A stretch of 64,000 bases of DNA, taken from NCBI RefSeq assembly GCF_003207895.1, contig NZ_NKUB01000012.1, positions 1 to 64,000 on the forward strand. Reading direction: 5' to 3'. A program made the translations under genes and the position numbers. This stretch comes from Komagataeibacter swingsii (lineage in GTDB: Bacteria; Pseudomonadota; Alphaproteobacteria; Acetobacterales; Acetobacteraceae). Positions 22,998 through 31,719 of this stretch are shown here, piece by piece. Every line of letters starts with the position of its first letter. The first letter of the stretch is position 1. The notes under the pieces are model-generated. The model was not told the origin of the DNA. It saw only the letters and a program-made list of their open reading frames with translations, and made no database searches.

Positions 22998-23573
22998 TTA
23001 CTCCCGATGAAAACCGGGCTCCTTTCGCTTCAGCCGCGCAAGAAGATCCCGCTTGATGGCCTCGGCCCGGGCGCGACCAATGGGGAAGTTCTTCTCCCCG
23101 GTTGTCTCGCTGTCCGAGCACACTGGCACTGTCGCAGGCAATGATGCGACCTGTGCGTTTTCTTCGGCGGGCACTATTTGTGCGGGAACGCCAGTTCCAT
23201 CGGGCGCGCAGCTTACGCGACCGTCATCGACAACAGCGGGCCTCCAGCCGCGAGGGAAGCGGCTGGGTTGCATGGCGCTTTCGGTGTCAGGAGATTGTGG
23301 AACCTGTTCAGCTTCCGGATGCATGCGGCGGGTGCCGGCCATACGGCGCCAATAGCGCTCCATACGCCTCATCGCTTCCTTTTCGTCCGGAAGGTCAAGG
23401 CCATCTTCTCGGGCTGCCGCAACATAGGGAGCCCAGGAATCCCCTTTTGATCGCAGTGCGCTTATGTCCTCGCAATTGGTGAGCAGCCACCGATAGAGAG
23501 GTGTCGCACTGTCTCGGGCCCTGTGGTTCTCGATGAGCGATTTCAGCCGTTCCTTGCCGAACCTGCCTGTCAT
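22998..23573 (-). CDS. Basic protein next to the candidate oriT, TraK-like by position
   Basis: The product is 191 aa on the minus strand, first gene of the group that runs away from the gap at 23574. The N-terminus (MTGRFGKERLKSLIENHRAR) and the EAMRRMERYWRRM segment are strongly basic and helical, fitting DNA binding. The middle is disordered. The C-terminal PIGRARAEAIKRDLLARLKR is again basic. I infer an oriT accessory role from charge and location; there is no clear family match. Confidence 0.5.
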   Translation of the reverse strand: MTGRFGKERLKSLIENHRARDSATPLYRWLLTNCEDISALRSKGDSWAPYVAAAREDGLDLPDEKEAMRRMERYWRRMAGTRRMHPEAEQVPQSPDTESAMQPSRFPRGWRPAVVDDGRVSCAPDGTGVPAQIVPAEENAQVASLPATVPVCSDSETTGEKNFPIGRARAEAIKRDLLARLKRKEPGFHRE

Positions 23574-23966
23574 GATTCATCCCCTCCTGCATCCTCGATC
23601 GAATGCAATACGGCCAGATCATACCTGGGTCGCAGCCTCGTCAGCATGCAGATTCTCACATGTAATCTGCGTGCGCATACTCATGAGCGACCCATATATC
23701 TACCCTTGACGCACGGACGGAACGACTGTTTCACGACCCTACGACGACCCATCGACATATCCGAGGCTGACATTGCGCCTACCCATAAATAGCGGGTTCT
23801 CATACACCATTGCACCGTTGGTGCGGGCGGCTTCGCCGCCAGGAGCGGGGAAGTTGGAAAAGGGTATAAGCAATGCTTAGACCCTTCCGGATGCCGCTGA
23901 GCTCATCTTAACAAGAGGTCGCATGTTCCCCGCGCACAATCTCCTTAGGAAAAGGGGAGACATGAG
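23574..23966. other. Candidate origin of transfer (oriT) region
   Basis: This 393-bp gap divides minus-strand accessory genes from the + strand genes leading to the relaxase. It holds GCACC-GTT-GGTGC (23812-23824), GGCGG-CTTCG-CCGCC (23826-23840) and a 27-bp palindrome built on AGGGT-AT-AAGC-AAT-GCTT-AG-ACCCT (23860-23886). CGACCC repeats at about 23688, 23734 and 23745, with ATATC or CATATCC nearby, resemble protein-binding iterons. The gap has no coding features. Its place between leading-region genes and a MobF relaxase, with an HU-family gene nearby, is the main argument. The nic site was not identified. Confidence 0.55.
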
Positions 23967-24719
23967 ATGCGAGATACCATCCCTAACAGGCCACGAGTCA
24001 GGAAGCCGGTCAGTGATCCGGTTCAACCTATTCTGCATAAAAGCGAACGAGACTATCTGACATTCGAAGACACCCGCATCTCAGTTCAGGAAGTCACCGG
24101 AAGGCGATGGATCTCGGCCCGGGAGATTTGCTCCATATTGGGCCTCAGCAATCCTTCTGCGACGGTCAAACGGCTTGATGATGATGAATATTGCCGTATT
24201 GGCGTGGTGACGGCAGGCGGGATGCAGGACCAACTCTTCGTTAGTGAAAGCGGAGCCAATCACCTGACGTTCATTTCTCGAAAGCCTGTTGCCAAACGGG
24301 TTCGGCGCTGGATTACTGGAGAGGTGATGCCACAGATCAGTCGAACCGGTGCCTATATCCCCGGTGGATGCCCCGGAAGTGGCGTGCAACTTACAGTCAC
24401 CAGCAGCCAGATGGATCTTCTCAGGCGCCTTTCTCGGCCCGGTCCTCACATGGTTTTTGTGATGCCGGGACAGGAGCCATACATTGAGGAGGTTGATCCT
24501 CACCAGTTCATTCACGATCTGGATCGTCACGACGTGGAGGGGCTGGTTCATGCCATGAACCTGATCGGGTCGGTCTGGAGCGTATGCCGCAAAATCGACG
24601 GGGTGATGTATTGTTCCGCCGTTCTGCAGAGTGGTATTGGTCGCCAGCTTGATGACGCCATTCGCATCGGGGTAGACCTGTCCCGCAGCATCATCGTGCC
24701 CACCCGAGAGAAATCATAA
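23967..24719 (+). CDS. BRO-N domain protein
   Basis: The product is 250 aa. The region TRISVQEVTGRRWISAREICSILGL..PSATVKRLDDDEY ... FVSESGANHLTFISRKPVAKRVRRWITGEVMPQISRTGAY is a textbook BRO-N (ANT/KilA-related) DNA-binding domain, about residues 30-135. The C-terminal half is novel to me. BRO-N proteins are common in phages and plasmids as regulators. Start: the ATG at 23967 follows GGGGAGACATGAG. It is the first gene to the right of the oriT candidate and may regulate the mob genes through the palindrome at 23860. Confidence 0.85.
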   Translation: MRDTIPNRPRVRKPVSDPVQPILHKSERDYLTFEDTRISVQEVTGRRWISAREICSILGLSNPSATVKRLDDDEYCRIGVVTAGGMQDQLFVSESGANHLTFISRKPVAKRVRRWITGEVMPQISRTGAYIPGGCPGSGVQLTVTSSQMDLLRRLSRPGPHMVFVMPGQEPYIEEVDPHQFIHDLDRHDVEGLVHAMNLIGSVWSVCRKIDGVMYCSAVLQSGIGRQLDDAIRIGVDLSRSIIVPTREKS

Positions 24720-24778
24720 AGCCGCCACGGTTGTGATTCGATCTTTCCATGTCACCTTAATTGAAAGAGACAGCGTTG

Positions 24779-25072
24779 ATGAAAAGTACCGATCTGATTG
24801 ACCGTATCGCCGAAGCCACGGGCGGCACGAAGGCCGATGCGAAGACCGCTCTTGAGACCGTCCTGACCTCTATCGTTCAGGCTGCAGAGGTCGGCGACGA
24901 GGTATCGCTGCCCGGCTTTGGCAAGTTTACTGTCCGGCACACCGCTGCCCGCATGGGTCGCAATCCGGCGACCGGTGCTGAGATGCAGATTCCGGCCTCG
25001 CGCAAACTGGTTTTTGCGCCGGCCAAGGCCGTCAAGGACCAACTCACCGGGGTCAACCAGAAGAAGGCCTGA
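24779..25072 (+). CDS. HU-family DNA-binding protein
   Basis: The product is 97 aa, the typical HU/IHF length. It has the N-terminal DLIDRIAEATGGTKADAKTAL helix pair, then VSLPGFGKFTVRHTAARMGR and the DNA-wrapping arm motif GRNPATGAEMQIPA. It ends in a basic tail. HU/IHF-type proteins bend DNA; IHF is an established part of relaxosomes. The ATG at 24779 is chosen because the family starts MKSTDLID; an ATG at 24761 would add six residues. Position between the oriT candidate and the relaxase suggests a relaxosome role. Confidence 0.93.
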   Translation: MKSTDLIDRIAEATGGTKADAKTALETVLTSIVQAAEVGDEVSLPGFGKFTVRHTAARMGRNPATGAEMQIPASRKLVFAPAKAVKDQLTGVNQKKA

Positions 25073-25129
25073 ACGGTCGCATGATTCCGCGTCACGCTTC
25101 CCGTGATTCTGACACGGGGGGTGACGATA

Positions 25130-25420
25130 ATGAGCGAGTCAGTCGGAAAACCTAACACGACCGCAAGTTGGGACGACGATATCCGGGAACGGCTTCGAAT
25201 GATCGAAGACAAGCTGTCCCTGATCATTGAAATTCTCGCCCCGAAGGAATCTGATGGTCCGACACTTGATGAGATCCTCGGCCGACTGGTGACACTTGTC
25301 GCCGCGCAGTGCCCTGTTCTCAGGCATATTGACGCCACAACCGGCAGAACCCTCGATATTCAGGAGGGCCGGGTGCCCCTCACCTCTCGACCCGAGGAAA
25401 AGGACGGAACGGGTGTCTGA
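25130..25420 (+). CDS. Small relaxase-accessory candidate, 96 aa
   Basis: The ATG at 25130 follows GGGGGGTGACGATA, and the stop overlaps the relaxase start (TGATG), so the two are translationally coupled. The product is acidic and helical: SWDDDIRERLRMIEDKLSLIIEILAP is a likely coiled coil at about residues 13-38. This coupling suggests a subunit or chaperone of the relaxase. No family recognised. An in-frame start at 25103 is the alternative. Confidence 0.6.
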   Translation: MSESVGKPNTTASWDDDIRERLRMIEDKLSLIIEILAPKESDGPTLDEILGRLVTLVAAQCPVLRHIDATTGRTLDIQEGRVPLTSRPEEKDGTGV

Positions 25421-28400
25421 TGATGACGTTCCGGAAAATCTCGGCTGAGAGTAGTGGTCGCCTGATCACTGCCTATTTCACGCAGGAGCTGCCAGAGCCA
25501 GAGCACGATTTCCGTACCCAGCCCGGAAAAGTGCCTGACGCAGATGGTGGCCGACTGACCAGCTATTACACTGGTCGCGATGGGCGGGCCTCGTGGCGAC
25601 CGGGCATGCGACCCGAGATTGCAGCGGCTCTTGGCATTGATCCGAAGACACCACCGAAGAACGCGCAACTCAATCGCCTGTTTGAAGCAAAGAGGGCCGA
25701 TAATGGCGATGACTGGTCAAGGAATGCCCGCAAGATCAGTGCCTATGATCTGACCCTTGCGCCACACAAATCAGTTACGCTTGCGGCCGAGTTTGCGCCG
25801 ACCGAGGCCGAGAGGGCAGTCATCTGGCACGCCATTGATCGGGCAAACGACGCCACCATGCTCTATGTCGCGCGGGAAATCGGTTTCGCGCGGCGCGGTC
25901 ATGGGGGCGAAGACGGTGCCAACCCGGGCGAGGTCGCCTGGGTGTCATTCCGGCATGATACCGCGCGCCCGACGGTCGAGGCGCGTGACGCGGGGACAGG
26001 CCAGACCTATCTGATCGATACGCCAACAGGCGGTGATCCCCATGCCCATATCCATAATGCCCTGTTCAATGTCGTAGTCACGGAAAAGGGACATGTGGGT
26101 TCACTCGACACGAAGCGGCTGCGATCGCGCGTTCACGAATTTGGAGCATATTTCCAGGCACAGCTCGCTGATGAACTGCGCCGGATCGGCATCGCCCAGC
26201 AATACGATGCGAATGAACAGGCGACGGTCATTTCGGCCGTGCCGCAGGATATATCGGATTTCTTCAGCAAGGGACGACGCAACGTCATCAGGGCGGCCAA
26301 GGAGTACGCCGCGGCGGAAGGAGCGGACTGGGCGCATATGCCGATCGACCGCAAGCGCCGCATCCTGTCCATGGCCGGCCTGGCAGCCCGGCTCGACAAG
26401 GACAAAGGTACGAGTGACCATGAGATATGGCGCGAGCAGGCCAGGCGTCTTGGCTGGGAGGAAAAAAGCCTGCTTGGCACGCCAGTAGCGCCCGTGGGTA
26501 CCAGGGAACAACGATACGATATTGCCTACCGTTTCGCTGCGCGCCATCTCGCAGGGGAGTTTGAAACAGCCGCCGTGATCGATCACGACAAGCTTCGAAC
26601 ATATGCGGCCCGGGGCCTGATCGGCACCGGCATCGAGGGTGGGGTGAAGGACATTGATCATGTCGTGGCCCTTATTGAACAGCGTGGTCTTGAACTCGGC
26701 GGGGAACGGGTCTCGCTGATTCAGGAGATGCGTGGCGACAGGCTGAGGGTGACAAATTCCGCGCAGATCGCCATCGAGGAGGACCTCGCGATTCAGGCGG
26801 CTCGTGCGTCAGGAAACCGAAGCGGGGCGCTGTCGGACCGCCAGATCACGGAAGCGATCGGACGATCATCCCTCGACTTCGCAAGCGATCATGGAAAGAC
26901 GCAGAAGGCCGCGATCTACGCTCTTGGCCGGGGCGGCGCGCTCTCCATGCTCACCGGTGTCGCAGGCTCCGGAAAGACGGCGCTGCTGTCTCCGCTGGTT
27001 GATGCGTGGAAACATGATACGCGTTATGACACGAATGGTCGCAGGGTTATCGGGATTGCCAATGCCTGGCGTCAGGCGGACGCATTACGCGAGGCCGGCA
27101 TCTTTGACACAAGCGCGATGCTGCCCTTTCTGGCGCGGCTGGAGCGGGGTGACGTCGATGTGGATCGAAACACGGTACTGGTGATTGACGAGGTCGGTCA
27201 GGTCGGCCCACGCCAGATGCTTCGCCTGTTACAGGTGCAGCGTGATACCGGTTGCACGATCAAGGCGCTGGGTGACCACGAGCAGGCGCAGAATATCGAG
27301 GCAGGGGACGCCATCGAGATGCTGCGTCGGGTCCTGGATCCGGAAGATATGCCTGAGCTTCTGTCCAGTGTCCGGCAGGTATCTGCAAGAAATCGCCAGA
27401 TTGCTGATCTGTTTCGTGGCGCAGAGCCGGAAGAGAGCGATCTGGAATCCCACGAGTTCAGGGGGGCTGCGGCCAACGCGCATACAGACGAGGAAAATGA
27501 TGACGACGTCCGTAACAGGTTCCATCTGAAGGAAGTCCGGGACGCGATTGATATGAAACGGGCGAACGGAACGATCCGTCTGGTCGGTGGCGACCATGAG
27601 GAAGTCCTGCAGGATATTGCCCGGCTGTATGTGACGCGTCGCGATGCCCTGGTCGCCGAGGGTGCCTGTCCGCGGCGTGGCCGGACCAAGACGATCAGCA
27701 TGTCAGCGCTGACCAATCAGGATGCTGCCGACCTGAGTCGTGCAGTCCGTAAAATCCTGCAGGAGCGCGGCGAGATCTCGACGTATGAAATCACCGTGCA
27801 GGCTATTGATCAGCGTGGCGAAACCTATGATCTCGCGATCGCTACGGGCGACCGGCTTCGGCTGTATCGTCGGACATGGGGCAGCGTGGATGGAAAGGGC
27901 GCCACGGTTGGAAATAACGGTGATGTGGTGGAGGTTCTGGCTCATGGCGATGCGGGGCTTCGCGTCCGCACGAAGGAGGGGCTTGTTGCCGATGTTGAAT
28001 GGCGGCGGTTTCGTGACGCGAAGACTGGTCGGGTGTTGCTGGGGTTCGGACATGCCATGACGATTGATGCGGCACAGGGGCTTACTTCAGACGAGCACAT
28101 CAACGCCCTGCCGCGAGGCGTTGAACTGGCGACGGGATTTACCTCATACGTCGCGGAAAGCCGGGCGCGTGGAACCACATGGACCATGATCTCCGATGGC
28201 GCGACGTTTGAGGCGGTCCGGAACCAGAGGCCGCTCGGGGACACGACGCCCATCACCAGTGACGACCTGTGGAATCATGTGGCAAAGAAAATGGCGCATA
28301 AACCCTATAAATCATTGGGCACGGATCTGGTTGCCCGAACCCGCAAGGCCCGGGATGCGAGGATCCGGGAACTGATCGCGCTTGGGCGCACGCATGAGAC

Positions 28401-28638
28401 ACTGACGAAGTCAGGTCGCCCATATGGGAGGGAGATTATTCTGGAAACCCAGGCGCGGCAGGCCGAGCGCCTGCATAAAGCGCGTCTGGTCGAGATCGAC
28501 GCCAGGCTGCAGGTCATGATCAGGAACGCACCAGCGGTCATGACGGGTGCAGAGCAGGCGCTTCGGAGCCAACGGGCCGCCCAGGTGCTGGGCGGGCGTC
28601 ACCATGTGCCGTCTGCGTCGCCAGGCGCCGCCAGCTAG
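25420..28638 (+). CDS. MobF (TrwC/TraI-type) relaxase-helicase
   Basis: The product is 1072 aa. The N-terminal TrwC domain has the family start KISAESSGRLITAYF, SYYTGRDGRASWRPG at about 48-62, FEAKRADNG and YDLTLAPHKSVTLAAEF, and the metal-binding histidines H208, H210 and H212 in DPHAHIHNALFN. The helicase half has Walker A (LTGVAGSGKT, about residues 510-519) and Walker B-like VLVIDEVGQVG near 588. In this family a catalytic tyrosine cuts one strand at oriT and the helicase unwinds it. Y49/Y50 in the SYYTG segment and Y19 near the N-terminus are the visible tyrosine candidates; which is catalytic is not settled from sequence. It pairs here with a Dot/Icm-type secretion system, which is unusual. 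Confidence 0.93.
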   Translation: MMTFRKISAESSGRLITAYFTQELPEPEHDFRTQPGKVPDADGGRLTSYYTGRDGRASWRPGMRPEIAAALGIDPKTPPKNAQLNRLFEAKRADNGDDWSRNARKISAYDLTLAPHKSVTLAAEFAPTEAERAVIWHAIDRANDATMLYVAREIGFARRGHGGEDGANPGEVAWVSFRHDTARPTVEARDAGTGQTYLIDTPTGGDPHAHIHNALFNVVVTEKGHVGSLDTKRLRSRVHEFGAYFQAQLADELRRIGIAQQYDANEQATVISAVPQDISDFFSKGRRNVIRAAKEYAAAEGADWAHMPIDRKRRILSMAGLAARLDKDKGTSDHEIWREQARRLGWEEKSLLGTPVAPVGTREQRYDIAYRFAARHLAGEFETAAVIDHDKLRTYAARGLIGTGIEGGVKDIDHVVALIEQRGLELGGERVSLIQEMRGDRLRVTNSAQIAIEEDLAIQAARASGNRSGALSDRQITEAIGRSSLDFASDHGKTQKAAIYALGRGGALSMLTGVAGSGKTALLSPLVDAWKHDTRYDTNGRRVIGIANAWRQADALREAGIFDTSAMLPFLARLERGDVDVDRNTVLVIDEVGQVGPRQMLRLLQVQRDTGCTIKALGDHEQAQNIEAGDAIEMLRRVLDPEDMPELLSSVRQVSARNRQIADLFRGAEPEESDLESHEFRGAAANAHTDEENDDDVRNRFHLKEVRDAIDMKRANGTIRLVGGDHEEVLQDIARLYVTRRDALVAEGACPRRGRTKTISMSALTNQDAADLSRAVRKILQERGEISTYEITVQAIDQRGETYDLAIATGDRLRLYRRTWGSVDGKGATVGNNGDVVEVLAHGDAGLRVRTKEGLVADVEWRRFRDAKTGRVLLGFGHAMTIDAAQGLTSDEHINALPRGVELATGFTSYVAESRARGTTWTMISDGATFEAVRNQRPLGDTTPITSDDLWNHVAKKMAHKPYKSLGTDLVARTRKARDARIRELIALGRTHETLTKSGRPYGREIILETQARQAERLHKARLVEIDARLQVMIRNAPAVMTGAEQALRSQRAAQVLGGRHHVPSASPGAAS

Positions 28639-28795
28639 AGCGTCCGGTTTTCTGCTGTTCTCACCCGGATTTGAATCCTGCCGACAGTGTGCCATACCGC
28701 GACAACATCTCAGATCTGACGCATGCTTTGGTCATTTGCGCAACGAAGTCGGCTGCGTATCGTTAGGGAGGCGGGGAGCAGCAGATAGCAGGTCA

Positions 28796-29020
28796 ATGAT
28801 GGATGATGTGTCTTTCCGGGGAGATCCTGATCCGTTCGACTGTTGGTTGAAGAAGGAGTTGCGTACTCGGTTCAATGATGTTGTACGCGAACCGATCCCT
28901 GAAAGCCTGCTATGCGTTATTGGTCCAACTGAAACTTCCGGGCATATTCACGCCTCAAGACCTTTCTGGACCGAAGAGGAAGCTGTGTCTGAGTGTTCTG
29001 CTGACACCGGATCCAGATGA
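28796..29020 (+). CDS. NepR-like anti-sigma factor, possibly with a shifted end
   Basis: The product is 74 aa and starts MMDDVSFRGDPDPFDCWLKK. The segment DCWLKKELRTRFNDVVREPI followed by PESLL matches the core of NepR, the anti-sigma factor of the alphaproteobacterial general stress response (typical: WLR.ELR.LYD.V..EP.P..LL.L). NepR usually ends soon after; here the C-terminus is GPTETSGHIHASRPF-like and unrelated. The frame one step over reads ALLVQL right after the core, closer to NepR, hinting at a frameshift. No PhyR or EcfG gene is near. It follows the relaxase by about 160 bases. If functional it could titrate host EcfG or be titrated by host PhyR. Confidence 0.55.
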   Translation: MMDDVSFRGDPDPFDCWLKKELRTRFNDVVREPIPESLLCVIGPTETSGHIHASRPFWTEEEAVSECSADTGSR

Positions 29021-29264
29021 TCTCTTATCGCAGATATGGCGTCTTGATGCTGGGCGGGAAACGGGTAACAGGATTGCCGTAGAAAGCAAGAAGTGTTGAC
29101 GGTCAGATGAAATACAGATGAGCAGGCGCAGGATCCTATTGGATATCTGCTCAAGAGCATACCTGTTCTGCAATCTGCCAAATCTTCGAAAACGTCGAGG
29201 ACTATTCCCGATAGCGGTGTTATATACAGGGCCACAGTTTTTTCGTCTGTTAAGGTGATGGACA

Positions 29265-29750
29265 ATGCCCGAAGAACGACAAAGACAGCTGGCGCTGACC
29301 GTGGAAATCATAACTGCTTATGTATCGGAAAATAAAATATCGCCAGATGAACTTATCAGGCTGATTGGGACTGTTTACAATTCATTGTCCTTCCCGACTA
29401 CTTCGAGCGTGAAAGAACAGATACCTGCCGTTCCCATCAAGCGGTCCGTATTTCCGGATTATATCATATGTCTTGAAGACGGGAAAAAGCTGAAAATGCT
29501 CAAACGGCATCTGCAGGCGTCCTATGGCATGACGCCTGAAGAATATCGGCGGAAATGGGGACTTCCAGCTCATTACCCTATGGTCGCTCCCAATTACACA
29601 GTACGCCGATCGGAACTTGCAAGAGAGATTGGGCTGGGGCGGGATATAATGTCCACTGCCACCAAATCTGGTGATGAGGGCGTGACGGATCCTGCATTGC
29701 CTGACAAGCCACAAGAAAGGCGCCGGGGTAGAAAGAAGGCCGTCCACTAA
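29265..29750 (+). CDS. MucR/Ros-family transcriptional regulator
   Basis: The product is 161 aa. The C-terminal Ros/MucR zinc-finger region is clear: YIICLEDGKKLKMLKRHLQA, SYGMTPEEYRRKWGLPAHYP and MVAPNYTVRRSELAREIGLG. As in many MucR relatives the first finger position reads CLEDG, lacking the second cysteine of Ros. MucR proteins bind AT-rich DNA and silence or regulate surface, virulence and transfer genes. The ATG at 29265 follows AAGGTGATGGACA. A damaged second copy lies at 31992-32216, and a hairpin follows the stop. Confidence 0.92.
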   Translation: MPEERQRQLALTVEIITAYVSENKISPDELIRLIGTVYNSLSFPTTSSVKEQIPAVPIKRSVFPDYIICLEDGKKLKMLKRHLQASYGMTPEEYRRKWGLPAHYPMVAPNYTVRRSELAREIGLGRDIMSTATKSGDEGVTDPALPDKPQERRRGRKKAVH

Positions 29751-29758
29751 AAGGGGAA

Positions 29759-29782
29759 CGCGCCGCCGGACCGGGCGGCGCG
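29759..29782 (+). terminator. Hairpin after mucR
   Basis: CGCGCCGCC at 29759-29767 pairs perfectly with GGCGGCGCG at 29774-29782 around a 6-base loop, 9 bases after the mucR stop. There is no T-tract. A degenerate version follows the truncated mucR copy at about 32229-32252, which shows that the duplication included this structure. Confidence 0.6.
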
Positions 29783-29914
29783 GCGATCTCCTGGCTCAGG
29801 AACGCAGCAATATGCGAAGGCAGAACTTCTTCGCTACGCTGTAGGGTGTCGACAGTGGATGTTCCTGTTTGACCGGACCATGATCCAGTTCGGGGCGTGA
29901 CGTCGATAAATCCC

Positions 29915-29958
29915 GACGAAAGATGCCTTTTATACAATCCAGGTTGCGGATCGCGATC
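29915..29958 (-). pseudogene. Remnant of the 3' end of an ART-like toxin gene
   Basis: Forty-one of 44 bases match 32325-32368, the part of the intact minus-strand toxin gene that encodes its C-terminal end. Here no frame continues, so only the tail of a second toxin copy survives. It lies downstream of the intact mucR, just as the intact toxin lies downstream of the truncated mucR. The gap 29783-30139 holds nothing else recognisable apart from the 15-mer at 29993. Confidence 0.7.
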
Positions 29959-29992
29959 CTAAGCCCTTGCGTTATGCACCTTGTGAAAGAAT

Positions 29993-30007
29993 TCAGTTCT
30001 CAGTGAA
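29993..30007. repeat. 15-mer repeat, copy 1
   Basis: TCAGTTCTCAGTGAA is the exact reverse complement of the 15-mer at 31862-31876, and matches 14 of 15 bases of the copy at 31968-31982. It lies between the toxin remnant and the 3' end of the Fic gene. The three copies coincide with breakpoints of the rearranged mucR/toxin region. Confidence 0.65.
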
Positions 30008-30139
30008 AATCCATAAGCGATGTCTACAAAGTTGTGTTCTCACGAGGGCAGCCTGCCTTTTCCACTCGGACAATCCTTTTTCAGATCCCATGTCTGGTGA
30101 CGAACAGCTTTCTACTTATCATGGTCGGTTCATGTGTAA

Positions 30140-31684
30140 TCATTCAGAGAAGGAACGTCTCAGCGCCTCAGAGATGGCGTTCCAAAGCCTGAATTTTCCG
30201 ATCATGGGATATTCTTTCTGAATCTTGCCGCTGGGTATGAAACGAGTATCCCGTAATGACCTGATGATGCGGTCGGCATCCATATCCGGCATTTCAACAA
30301 GCTCCTTGAGTGCCTGCCGGGCATTATGGTGCGACCGGAGATATATGGCTTCCTCTTTCATGTTGTGCTTGATGGTCATCTCCAGTGCTGCGCTGAGATA
30401 GATAACGTGGGGGGCGAAATTGATATAGCGCCAGGCCGGTCTCGCCAGATCAGGGTTCGAGAAGTCGAGATTGGATTTTATCCCATCAGGATAGGTCTGC
30501 ATGTCACGATCGAAAGAGACATGATCCGTGATCTGTCGCATCAGGGGTTTTGAAACCCTGTCCAGAATCTGGTCGTAGTTTCGCCTGCTCGTCGGGTCTC
30601 CAATGATCGTAGCTGAGATGGGAAGGATGATCTGGTCGGGGATGGCGCCGTCCCGCCTGAGAACGTCATTTATCAGGAACCGGTGGACACGGCCGTTCCC
30701 GTCAGAAAGAGGATGGATGTAGACAAACCCGAAGGCTGCCACGGCGCTACGCATGACAGGAGACTGTCCTTCCGTCCTGTCGAGGAAAATTTTTAATCCC
30801 TCAAGCATATCCGCTACGTCTTGTGCGGGAGGCGCGAGGTAATGAACAACATTCTCGTACCTCATCGTGTATTCTCCAACGAATACCGGAGACAGTCGCA
30901 AGCCAAAATGCTCGGTTATTGTGACGTCACCGAGGATGTTGCGTTGCAATTCGGCAAGGTCAGTATCTGTCAGGGGGACTGTCCCTTGCCCGGTTCTCGT
31001 GGCGAGTACGTGGCTGAAGCGCTGGATCCGGTCAAGTTGATGCTCCTCGCCTTCAATGGTGAAACTTGCCTTGCTTTCACGATTTGTCAGCCACACTGCG
31101 GCCCGGGCAAGCATGCTCTCGCCGAACTCCTGCACCAGTTCACCGTAACCGGCAGATACGTCCATCTCCGCAGCCGTCTTGAGTTGACTGGAAAGCGGGA
31201 TAAAGGGGCAAAAAAAGCGGTTCCCAGGCATGTTGTCACGGACGCGCCATCTGCTGACGTTGCTCGTTTTGTCCGGAGAAGCTGTTACCTGAAAAGATGC
31301 GTCCAGTGCGAAGACGTAGTTGCCGCCGAGGTCGACTGGCGGCACGAGCGTTTGTCCGGTGACGAACTCAAAGAGAAATGACGCCCGTCTGGCATATTGT
31401 CCGGTCGGTGCACTGTTTATCCACTCCTGGACAAAACCTGGTCCGGTCTTCGCAAAGACGCGCGCCAGCAACTCAAGGCAGGTGGGTTCGTGTCGCAGAT
31501 GAAACTGCAGATGCGCGGCTGCGGTGTCGGCCGGACGCATGTTTTCGGGATACGTCTCGATGCTGTATAAATTATGATGACTGCTCGACCGGCGACTTCC
31601 AAGCTGGCTTTTGACAGCCAGTCCGCCGAATGGCTCTGCATCATATTTCAGTGCGAGCCACATGCCGCCAATCGGGTCCGCCAT
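30140..31684 (-). CDS. Fic-domain protein (probable AMP-transferase), self-inhibited type
   Basis: The product is 514 aa on the minus strand. The Fic active-site motif HPLSDGNGRVHR is at residues 324-335, with the catalytic His324. Upstream, S207-FTI-E211-G matches the inhibitory [S/T]xxxE[G/N] motif, placing the helix N-terminal to the Fic core (class II). Fic enzymes transfer AMP or other nucleotide parts onto target proteins; the target is unknown. The long N-terminal region (about 170 aa) is not recognised. The ATG at 31684 follows AGGAATCTAACTCCA. A relic of a small antitoxin-like gene lies upstream. The Fic gene replaces the position held by the ART-like toxin in the neighbouring module. 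Confidence 0.88.
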   Translation of the reverse strand: MADPIGGMWLALKYDAEPFGGLAVKSQLGSRRSSSHHNLYSIETYPENMRPADTAAAHLQFHLRHEPTCLELLARVFAKTGPGFVQEWINSAPTGQYARRASFLFEFVTGQTLVPPVDLGGNYVFALDASFQVTASPDKTSNVSRWRVRDNMPGNRFFCPFIPLSSQLKTAAEMDVSAGYGELVQEFGESMLARAAVWLTNRESKASFTIEGEEHQLDRIQRFSHVLATRTGQGTVPLTDTDLAELQRNILGDVTITEHFGLRLSPVFVGEYTMRYENVVHYLAPPAQDVADMLEGLKIFLDRTEGQSPVMRSAVAAFGFVYIHPLSDGNGRVHRFLINDVLRRDGAIPDQIILPISATIIGDPTSRRNYDQILDRVSKPLMRQITDHVSFDRDMQTYPDGIKSNLDFSNPDLARPAWRYINFAPHVIYLSAALEMTIKHNMKEEAIYLRSHHNARQALKELVEMPDMDADRIIRSLRDTRFIPSGKIQKEYPMIGKFRLWNAISEALRRSFSE

Positions 31685-31719
31685 TGGAGTTAGATTCCTG
31701 CCGAATTGTCCAAAACCGT

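Noticed and set aside
23574-23966. Replication origin (oriV) with iterons
   Set aside because: The CGACCC words are too few and irregular for iterons, and no replication initiator gene is nearby; oriT fits the context better.
28547-28795. Upstream extension of the NepR-like frame into the relaxase end
   Set aside because: It overlaps the relaxase C-terminus and has no ribosome site; the NepR core starts after 28796.
30821-31381. A 186-codon + strand open frame
   Set aside because: It is antisense to the Fic gene, whose frame carries the catalytic motif; it is a shadow of its codon bias.
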